From contig JAQTZD010000008.1 of assembly GCA_028687975.1 (NCBI GenBank), positions 1 through 61,646 on the forward strand: a DNA stretch of 61,646 nt, read 5' to 3'. Both the position numbers and the translations under genes were made by a program. Positions 55,505-61,646 of this stretch are shown one piece after another. How positions within the stretch are numbered: the first letter of the stretch is position 1; every line of letters begins with the position of its first letter. The DNA comes from Sediminibacterium sp. (GTDB taxonomy: Bacteria > Bacteroidota > Bacteroidia > Chitinophagales > Chitinophagaceae). The notes under the pieces were generated by a model that did no database searches, was not told the origin of the DNA, and worked only from the letters and a program-made list of their open reading frames with translations.

Positions 55505-58500
55505 ATGAGTGCGAAGTATGCTGAGTTTTCGGGATTGAATCTCCCGGGTATTGAAAAGGAAATTTTAGCCAAATGGACTGCAGAGCAGGCCTTTGAAAAA
55601 AGTGTGTCCCTGAGAGCGGGAAGCAAGCCCTTTGTTTTTTATGAAGGACCACCCAGCGCCAACGGTATGCCGGGCATTCACCACGTTATTTCCCGTACCC
55701 TGAAAGATATGGTCTGCCGCTACAAAACCATGCAGGGCTTCCAGGTAAAACGCAAGGGGGGATGGGATACCCATGGTTTACCGATTGAACTGGGCGTAGA
55801 GAAAGAATTGGGAATTACCAAGGAAGATATCGGCAAAAAAATTTCCATAGAAGACTACAACAAGAAATGCCGCGAAGCGGTATTGCGCTACAAGAAGGAG
55901 TGGGATACCATTACCCAGAAGATGGGCTACTGGGTAGATCTGGATCATCCTTATGTAACTTTTGAGAACGATTATATTGAAACACTCTGGTGGATCCTGA
56001 GTGAACTGTATAAAAAAGGATTCCTGTACGAAAGTGTGAGCATACAGCCATATTCGCCTGCAGCAGGAACCGGTCTGAGCTCCCACGAGCTGAACCAGCC
56101 GGGAACCTACAAAGATGTAAAAGACACTTCTGCCGTGGCCATGTTTAAGGCAGTGAAGAACAGCACTACGCAGTTTTTATTTGATGCGACTAAATCGGAA
56201 GAAGTATACTTCATGGCCTGGACCACCACACCATGGACCCTGCCATCCAACCTGGGTCTGACCGTAGGTCCGAACATCGAATATGTGCTGGTGAAAACCT
56301 TCAATCCATATACCCACCTGCCGGTTCATGTAATACTTGCGCAGTCTTTGCTGGGTAAATATTTTAAACCGGAGGGAGAAAACGGCGATTTTGAAGGATA
56401 CAACGAAAAGTCGAAACTGCTTCCCTGGAGCATACTCGCCACCTTTAAGGGATCGGCCATTGAAGGTGCAGAATACGAACAACTGCTGCCTTATGAAGCC
56501 AATAGTGTAAAAGCCATTCTGGAAATTACCCCCGATGCAAAACCATTCCGCATCATCTGCGGCGATTTTGTAACCACAGAAGACGGTACCGGTATTGTTC
56601 ATACAGCGCCTGCATTTGGTGCAGACGACTTCAGGGTAGGAAAGAAATACAACATCGGTATACTCACCATGGTAGACCGGATGGGTAAGTTCGTAGACGG
56701 TCTGGGAGAGTTCAGCAACCGCTACGTAAAAAACTACAAAGACGAAGCCGACTACCAGGATGTGAACGTAGACATCTGCGTAAAACTGAAGAAAGAAAAC
56801 AGAGCTTTTAAAGTAGAGAAATACGAACACAGTTATCCGCATTGCTGGAGAACAGATAAACCCATACTCTATTATCCGCTGGATGCATGGTTCATCAAAA
56901 CCACGGCAGTGAAAGACCGGATGGTGGAGCTGAACAAAACCATCAACTGGAAACCCAAGTCTACCGGTGAGGGCCGTTTTGGCAACTGGCTGGAAAACAT
57001 GGTAGACTGGAACCTGAGCCGCAGCCGTTACTGGGGTACGCCACTTCCGGTATGGAGAACAGAAGATGGAACAGAGGAAGTATGCATTGGTTCTATTGCA
57101 GAACTGAACGAAGGCATCCGCAAAGCCAACGAAGTGCTGGGTGGAGATGTAAATAAAAATTACCTGCACGAAGGCATCCTGGATTTACACAAGCCTTATG
57201 TAGACGATATTATATTGGTAAGCGCCAGCGGTAAACCCATGAAGCGCGTACCGGATCTGATAGATGTATGGTTCGACAGTGGCGCCATGCCTTATGCACA
57301 ATGGCATTATCCATTCGAGAACAAAGACCTGATCGATAAAGGAGAAGCTTTCCCTGCCGACTTTATTTGCGAAGGCGTAGACCAGACCAGGGGTTGGTTC
57401 TATACCCTGCACGCCCTGGGCGTGATGTTGTTCGACAATGTTGCCTATAAAGCAGTAGTCAGCAACGGACTGGTGCTCGATAAGAACGGCAATAAAATGA
57501 GTAAGCGCCTGGGCAATGTGGTGAATCCTTTTGAAACCATCGAAAAATATGGCGCTGATGCCACCAGGTGGTACCTGATCACCAATGCCTCACCATGGGA
57601 CAACCTCAAGTTCGACCTGGCCGGCATACAGGAAGTGCAGCGCAAATTCTTTGGCACCTTATACAATACCTACCAGTTTTTTGCACTCTACGCAAATGTA
57701 GATGGATTTGCATTCAAAGAAGCCTATATACCGCTGGAACAAAGACCGGAGATTGATCGCTGGATCCTTTCTTCGCTGAACACACTCGTGAAAAAAGTAA
57801 CAGAGAGCATGGACGATTACGAACCTACCATGGCCGGAAGAGCCGTGGAGGAATTTGTAGATGCCCAGCTCAGTAACTGGTATGTGCGTTTGTGCAGAAG
57901 GCGGTTCTGGAAAGGAGAATATGAAGCCGATAAGATCAGCGCTTACCAGACTTTATATGAGTGCCTGGAAACCATCGTACGGTTGATTGCACCTATTTCA
58001 CCTTTCTTCAGCGATGCTGTTTTTGCCAACCTGAACGCGGTTACCCATCGTTTTGATGCGGTATCGGTTCACCATATCGGCTTCCCGGCTTATCAGGCAG
58101 CAGCCGTAGACCCGATGCTGGAAGAGCGCATGCAACTGGCACAGGAAACCTGCTCACTGGTATTGTCTTTGCGCAAGAAAGTGAACATCAAAGTGCGTCA
58201 GCCCCTGCAGAAAATCATGATTCCGGTGCTGAATCCACAGATGAAACTGCAGCTGGAAAAGATGGAAGAGCTGATCAAGGCCGAAGTGAATGTGAAGGAA
58301 GTGGAGTATATCACCGAAACAGCGGGCGTAATCAGTAAAAAGATCAAGGCTAATTTCAAAACCCTGGGTGCCAAACTGGGGGCTTCCATGAAAGAAGCAG
58401 CAGCGGCCATTGGCGCTTTTGACCAACAGCAGATCAGTGATATAGAACAAAATGGACATATTGAGCTTGTGCTCAGTGCAGGCAGCTTCCGGATAGACCT

Positions 58501-58858
58501 GGCAGACGTGGAAATCGTGGCCGAAGACATCCCCGGATGGAGTGTGGCCAGTAAGGGCGGCCTGACCGTTGCCCTGGATATTACCCTGTCTGAGGAACTG
58601 AAACAGGAGGGAGATGCCCGGGAGTTTGTAAACCGTGTACAAAATATCAGAAAAGAGAACGGTTTTGAACTTACAGACCGTATATTCGTACAGGTGCAGG
58701 CAGCTGAAGCAATCCAGCACTCTATTATTAAATTTAACGACTATATTTGCCGCGAAATTCTGGCAGATGGAATTGATTGGGTACCTGAATTAACTGATGG
58801 AACCGATATAGAAGTCAATGACATTTCGATGAAAGTGGTAGTAAACAAAAAAGGATAA
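55505..58858 (+). CDS. ileS: Isoleucine--tRNA ligase
   Basis: Class I aminoacyl-tRNA synthetase of 1117 residues with an editing domain. HIGH-like motif 'GMPGIHH', 'GWDTHGLP', the CP1 editing region with 'WTTTPWTLPSN', 'SRSRYWGTPLPVW', 'GVDQTRGWFY' and KMSKR. The C-terminal domain is the long eukaryote-like type found in many Bacteroidota; it does not end in the zinc-binding cysteines of the E. coli type. It is followed after 5 nt by the DksA-like gene. Confidence 0.97.
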   Translation: MSAKYAEFSGLNLPGIEKEILAKWTAEQAFEKSVSLRAGSKPFVFYEGPPSANGMPGIHHVISRTLKDMVCRYKTMQGFQVKRKGGWDTHGLPIELGVEKELGITKEDIGKKISIEDYNKKCREAVLRYKKEWDTITQKMGYWVDLDHPYVTFENDYIETLWWILSELYKKGFLYESVSIQPYSPAAGTGLSSHELNQPGTYKDVKDTSAVAMFKAVKNSTTQFLFDATKSEEVYFMAWTTTPWTLPSNLGLTVGPNIEYVLVKTFNPYTHLPVHVILAQSLLGKYFKPEGENGDFEGYNEKSKLLPWSILATFKGSAIEGAEYEQLLPYEANSVKAILEITPDAKPFRIICGDFVTTEDGTGIVHTAPAFGADDFRVGKKYNIGILTMVDRMGKFVDGLGEFSNRYVKNYKDEADYQDVNVDICVKLKKENRAFKVEKYEHSYPHCWRTDKPILYYPLDAWFIKTTAVKDRMVELNKTINWKPKSTGEGRFGNWLENMVDWNLSRSRYWGTPLPVWRTEDGTEEVCIGSIAELNEGIRKANEVLGGDVNKNYLHEGILDLHKPYVDDIILVSASGKPMKRVPDLIDVWFDSGAMPYAQWHYPFENKDLIDKGEAFPADFICEGVDQTRGWFYTLHALGVMLFDNVAYKAVVSNGLVLDKNGNKMSKRLGNVVNPFETIEKYGADATRWYLITNASPWDNLKFDLAGIQEVQRKFFGTLYNTYQFFALYANVDGFAFKEAYIPLEQRPEIDRWILSSLNTLVKKVTESMDDYEPTMAGRAVEEFVDAQLSNWYVRLCRRRFWKGEYEADKISAYQTLYECLETIVRLIAPISPFFSDAVFANLNAVTHRFDAVSVHHIGFPAYQAAAVDPMLEERMQLAQETCSLVLSLRKKVNIKVRQPLQKIMIPVLNPQMKLQLEKMEELIKAEVNVKEVEYITETAGVISKKIKANFKTLGAKLGASMKEAAAAIGAFDQQQISDIEQNGHIELVLSAGSFRIDLADVEIVAEDIPGWSVASKGGLTVALDITLSEELKQEGDAREFVNRVQNIRKENGFELTDRIFVQVQAAEAIQHSIIKFNDYICREILADGIDWVPELTDGTDIEVNDISMKVVVNKKG

Positions 58859-58863
58859 ACCCT

Positions 58864-59871
58864 ATGGCTACGAAGAAACCAGCCCCTAAAAAGGCGGCAC
58901 CAGCCAAAAAAGCAGTTAAACCGGCCCCTAAAAAGGCGGCTCCGGCAAAGAAAACGGTAAGCAAGCCGGCAGCTAAACCTGCCGCTAAGAAAGCTGTACC
59001 TGCAAAACCAGCTCCAAAGAAAGCTGCGCCAGCCAAAGTTGCTCCTAAAAAAGCGGCTCCGGCAAAAAAGCCAGTGAGCAAACCGGCAGCTAAACCTGTT
59101 GCCAAGAAAGCTGCACCTGCAAAACCAGCAGTAAAGGCACCGGCTAAACCGGCACCAAAAGCAGTCGTGAAACCAGCGGCTAAGCCCGTTGCGGCTCCAA
59201 AGGCAGTGGCCAAACCGGTTGCACCCGTAAAAGCAACAGGGAAGCCGGCAGCAAAACCTGTAGCTAAGCCCGTTGCAGCAGCACCTGCCAAACCAACACC
59301 CCCACCCGTTCCTGTTAAACCTGCAGTGAAAGCACCCCCTGCACCACCCGTGAAACCTGTGAAGAAAGACCCTGGTCCAATAAAAGACGTAAAAGTTCCA
59401 AAGATTAATGCCAAAACAAGTGTTCCATACAATCCGGGCTATACGCCATTGGAAAAAAGAGCAGAAGTAGCGAAACCTCAAGGACCGCTGGTAAAATACA
59501 GCGATGCCGACCTGGCCGAATTCCGCGATCTGATCAATAAAAAACTGGAAGCCGCTAAAAAAGAGCTGGCTTACCTGCAGGGATTGATTACCCGCAAGGA
59601 CGAAATGGGCGGCGACAACGACGATTCCCGCTACATGACCATGGAAGATGGTACCATGAGTATGGAAAAAGAACAGTTGAGCCAGATGGCCAGCCGTCAG
59701 ATCACCTATATTGATCACCTGGAGAAAGCCCTGATGCGTATCGAAAACAAGACCTATGGTATTTGCAGGGTAACCGGTAAGCTGATCGACAAAGCGCGCC
59801 TGCGTGCAGTGCCACATGCTACCCTGAGCCTGGAAGCCAAGCTCGGTTTAGTAAAGCCTTCAGCAGAATAA
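58864..59871 (+). CDS. DksA/TraR-family protein with a long histone-H1-like Lys/Ala/Pro tail
   Basis: A 335-residue protein with two unlike parts. Residues ~1-170 are almost only Lys, Ala, Pro and Val (PKKAAPAKK, KPAAKP units), like histone H1 tails, AlgP and mycobacterial HupB. Residues ~210-330 are a DksA/TraR-type RNA-polymerase secondary-channel binder: a coiled coil ('ADLAEFRDLINKKLEAAKKEL'-like) and a C-terminal region with 'YGICRVTGKLIDK' and 'AVPHATLSLEAK'. Only C301 remains of the four zinc-finger cysteines, as is usual in Bacteroidota. Residues 21-50 recur as 60-89. It follows ileS by 5 nt and has its own terminator. Confidence 0.88.
   Translation: MATKKPAPKKAAPAKKAVKPAPKKAAPAKKTVSKPAAKPAAKKAVPAKPAPKKAAPAKVAPKKAAPAKKPVSKPAAKPVAKKAAPAKPAVKAPAKPAPKAVVKPAAKPVAAPKAVAKPVAPVKATGKPAAKPVAKPVAAAPAKPTPPPVPVKPAVKAPPAPPVKPVKKDPGPIKDVKVPKINAKTSVPYNPGYTPLEKRAEVAKPQGPLVKYSDADLAEFRDLINKKLEAAKKELAYLQGLITRKDEMGGDNDDSRYMTMEDGTMSMEKEQLSQMASRQITYIDHLEKALMRIENKTYGICRVTGKLIDKARLRAVPHATLSLEAKLGLVKPSAE
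58924..59130 (+). repeat. Internal tandem-type repeat in the basic tail
   Basis: The 30-residue block at 21-50 (APKKAAPAKK... to ...VPAKPA) recurs at 60-89 with a 39-residue (117-bp) offset and few changes. The codons differ at many third positions, so the duplication is old or under codon drift. Confidence 0.7.
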
Positions 59872-59906
59872 TTCGCATACTGCCGGACGTTCCGGATACA
59901 CTATAT

Positions 59907-59938
59907 AAAAGGCCGCATGAATTTCATGTGGCCTTTTT
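59907..59938 (+). terminator. Terminator of the ileS-dksA-like operon
   Basis: AAAAGGCCGCATG pairs with CATGTGGCCTTTT with one G-U pair and a 6-nt loop, followed by TTTTT-type sequence. Confidence 0.8.
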
Positions 59939-60012
59939 CGTATATGCTTTACAGGTATTCGTGAAATTGTAATCATATATAAAATATATTGAATTGCAAA
60001 TATTTTTTAATA

Positions 60013-60025
60013 TGTTTAGTAAACA
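60013..60025. repeat. 13-bp inverted repeat before the TlpA-like gene
   Basis: TGTTTA-G-TAAACA, perfect arms with a 1-nt centre, ending 2 nt before an in-frame ATG (60028). The left part (TATGTTTA) also resembles a -7 box. It may be an operator or chance in AT-rich DNA. Confidence 0.35.
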
Positions 60026-60036
60026 AAATGGTTCCA

Positions 60037-61449
60037 ATGAGAATAACCATAGCGATACTTATAAATATATTTTGTTTCGTTAATTGCTTTTCTCAAAAAG
60101 CAGCAGCTGACGAATTTAAATTTATAATAAGCGATGAATCAATTCTAAAATCTGATATTGTTAAAAGTTTTGTTAGCATAGATTCTGCCGGATTTGGAAG
60201 GCCTTTACTTTTAAATAGTAAGGTTACAACTGTTAAACTCTACCGTGCCAACTTTTTTATTTTATCCATTGATTTACAGATCCCTTATTACATTCAACCT
60301 GGAGAAATAATAAAAATATCCTCAAAGGAAAATAGATTAATATTAAGTGTTGAGGGAAACAGCAAGCGTACCAATGAATTAAATTGCTTTAGTACATTAG
60401 CTTATCGGTATGGGAAATTCAATAATCTTATTCCTGATCCGGAGTTACATCGAAAAGTAAAGTCTATTGCCGAAATAGATCAATTAAGGAATCAAATCCT
60501 CAATATTAAAAATAAAAGAGAGGATTACTTAGATTCTTTAATTAAAACAAGTTCAATTTCTGACCATTTTTTTCAAATAGCTAAACATGTTATAGAAGCA
60601 TCTGCAATTTCAGATATACAAATACTGCGATGGAATAATAGAGCAGTTTTAAAAAAGGCTAATGTATATCAACAACTCAATTATGAATTGTTCTCTGAAA
60701 TTAAAAAAATGGATTTTGCGCCATACGTAACTGATTTTAAAGTAAACCGTACTGCGATTACTATGTTAACAACCGACTATCTGGATAAGGCAATTCTAGA
60801 TAGCATTGAACTGGAATCGCGTGTCACATTCATTAAGAATAATTACGCTGGTAAGGCAAAGGACTATTTATTATCCTATACTTTAAAAAGTGGCCTGCAA
60901 AATTCAATACCTATTTCAGACAATATAATGTTTGATTTTCTGGATAACTGTAGCATTGAAGCGTGTAAAAGTATCATTCAATCAATACTGTATAAGAAAA
61001 AGGTTAGTAAGGTAAAGGGATCCAATTTACTCTTGGGAGCAGATAGAAAAACAACTGTAGAATTACTGGATGTATTAAAGGGTGTAAAAGCTCCTCTTAT
61101 CGTACTTGATTTTTGGGCAAGTTGGTGTGCTCCATGCAGGGCCAGCATGCCAGCAGTAAAAAAAATCAGTAAGGAACTTGAAAACAATCGTATTCAGTTC
61201 CTTTTTATATCATTGGATGAGGATATGATCGATTGGAAGAATGCCCACCAGGCTGAACTTCTGCCCAATTCAACTTCTTTTTTACTGTTAAAAGGATTTC
61301 GCGCAAAAATGCCGGTTGAAAACAAAATTGATTTCATACCAAGGTATATTTTGGTAAATCAATCAGGACAGGTTATTAATTCAAATCTACCTCACCCCGA
61401 CGACCCCGCGTTTAAGAAGGTATTATTAAAGTATCTGAATAAGAATTAG
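60037..61449 (+). CDS. TlpA-like thioredoxin-fold protein, exported
   Basis: A 470-residue exported protein whose C-terminal ~130 residues are a TlpA/ResA-type thioredoxin domain with active site 'DFWASWCAPCRASMP'. The signal sequence is 'MRITIAILINIFCFVNCFSQ' at the start used here; ATGs or TTG at 60028 and 59989 are possible alternatives. The long N-terminal part (about 25-330) is mixed helix and strand with no motif I know. The base composition is clearly lower in GC than the rest of the window, and codon use is correspondingly AT-rich, which suggests a recently acquired gene. Role as a periplasmic disulfide reductase is inferred from the motif. Confidence 0.85.
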   Translation: MRITIAILINIFCFVNCFSQKAAADEFKFIISDESILKSDIVKSFVSIDSAGFGRPLLLNSKVTTVKLYRANFFILSIDLQIPYYIQPGEIIKISSKENRLILSVEGNSKRTNELNCFSTLAYRYGKFNNLIPDPELHRKVKSIAEIDQLRNQILNIKNKREDYLDSLIKTSSISDHFFQIAKHVIEASAISDIQILRWNNRAVLKKANVYQQLNYELFSEIKKMDFAPYVTDFKVNRTAITMLTTDYLDKAILDSIELESRVTFIKNNYAGKAKDYLLSYTLKSGLQNSIPISDNIMFDFLDNCSIEACKSIIQSILYKKKVSKVKGSNLLLGADRKTTVELLDVLKGVKAPLIVLDFWASWCAPCRASMPAVKKISKELENNRIQFLFISLDEDMIDWKNAHQAELLPNSTSFLLLKGFRAKMPVENKIDFIPRYILVNQSGQVINSNLPHPDDPAFKKVLLKYLNKN

Positions 61450-61586
61450 GTTCTGATCTTAGGTTTATTATTGTAGAATATAATATCTGCTTTAACTCGA
61501 ATAAAATTTCCATGATATGTATAATGTACCCTATGTGTAGGACAGATAATGTGTTCAACTAAGATATAAAAGACCTACTACTACTA
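61450..61586. other. AT-rich intergenic region without visible gene
   Basis: Low-GC sequence after the TlpA-like gene with no open frame of note, no clear promoter and no strong hairpin. Confidence 0.5.
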
Positions 61587-61646
61587 TTACCTTTCTTTTC
61601 TTTTTTTGCTTCTTTTTTTCTTTTCTTTAGCTATCCACGTGGATAT
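61587..61646 (-). CDS. Possible C-terminal end of a lysine-rich protein entering the window
   Basis: One minus-strand frame is open from the right edge for 19 codons before TAA at 61589-61587 and reads a Lys/Arg-rich tail (AKEKKKRSKKRKER). The other two minus frames have stops at once. The polypurine strand could equally be non-coding low-complexity DNA, so this is a weak call. Confidence 0.2.
   Translation of the reverse strand: MSTWIAKEKKKRSKKRKER
61632..61645. repeat. 14-bp palindrome at the window edge
   Basis: TATCCACGTGGATA is self-complementary. It lies in AT-rich DNA next to a polypyrimidine tract; function unknown. Confidence 0.4.

Noticed and set aside
56177-57169. Minus-strand 330-codon frame inside ileS
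   Set aside because: Shadow of IleRS codons; no recognisable protein features.
58741-59817. Minus-strand frames of 358 and 205 codons under the DksA-like gene, rich in Cys/Phe or Gly/Ala/Phe
   Set aside because: They are mirror images of the Lys/Ala/Pro codon repeats and have no domain-like sequence; no promoter or ribosome site supports them.
61590-61630. Polypyrimidine tract ending in AG that looks like a eukaryotic 3' splice site
   Set aside because: The window is clearly bacterial and no split gene is present; low-complexity AT-rich DNA explains it.

Overview
The window reads as chromosomal DNA of a member of the Bacteroidota, most likely order Chitinophagales (family Chitinophagaceae). 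The evidence is the LpxC-FabZ fusion, PorX with a PglZ effector domain, a type IX secretion (T9SS) C-terminal sorting domain on a large secreted protease, cysteine-poor DksA-like proteins, and many promoters with the Bacteroidota -7 element TAnnTTTG instead of sigma-70 boxes. Clear Shine-Dalgarno sequences are rare, and GTG or TTG starts are used in places (recQ, the TPR kinase, the DEAD-box helicase, the MBL-fold gene). Almost everything is dense, housekeeping-like core genome. There is no phage, insertion sequence, CRISPR array or rRNA operon.

Layout. 1-8.1 kb: a truncated di-heme cytochrome c peroxidase, a HerA-like ATPase, a copper ATPase overlapping recQ, tsaE and alanine dehydrogenase. 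8.1-14.5 kb (minus strand): an envelope cluster of HD hydrolase, lpxD, lpxC/fabZ, lpxA, an ABC ATPase and a secreted phosphatase-superfamily enzyme. 14.5-19.3 kb (plus): porX, a small conserved protein, an MBL-fold hydrolase, an HhH protein and an acyl-CoA dehydrogenase behind a striking palindrome. 19.4-27.5 kb: a TPR histidine kinase, then the proteostasis set tig / clpP / clpP / clpX on the minus strand with a patatin-like lipase gene between tig and clpP on the other strand. 27.7-34 kb: a membrane hydrolase, a PHP-less family X polymerase divergent from a CHAD protein, a phospholipase D-type enzyme, tRNA-Leu(UAG) and a PAS kinase. 33.7-41.2 kb: serine hydrolase, DEAD-box RNA helicase, free-Met sulfoxide reductase, flippase, the divergent translation-quality pair arfB/dtd, a MazG-like enzyme and glycyl-tRNA synthetase. 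41.2-55.4 kb: ferredoxin-NADP reductase, a 1268-residue T9SS subtilase, mfd, a degenerate zinc-ribbon protein, gyrB, a cysteine-cluster AraC regulator, a lipoprotein and a D-2-hydroxyacid dehydrogenase. 55.5-61.6 kb: ileS, a DksA-like protein with a long histone-H1-like Lys/Ala/Pro tail, then an abrupt AT-rich segment with a TlpA-like thioredoxin protein.

How genes connect. The lpx genes make lipid A. PorX is the regulator that in relatives controls T9SS genes, and the subtilase is a T9SS client. Tig, the two ClpP paralogues and ClpX form a folding/degradation module. ArfB, Dtd, GlyRS, IleRS, tsaE and tRNA-Leu are translation functions.

The observations most worth following are: (i) the DksA-H1 fusion; (ii) a terminator-like 17-bp hairpin that holds the start codon of the serine hydrolase in its loop; (iii) a recurring promoter layout with the -7 box only 4-7 nt before ATG, predicting leaderless or nearly leaderless mRNAs; (iv) a perfect 17-bp inverted repeat at the acyl-CoA dehydrogenase promoter; (v) tandem ClpP paralogues; (vi) the cysteine cluster in the AraC regulator; and (vii) the AT-rich insertion-like end where lspA might be expected.
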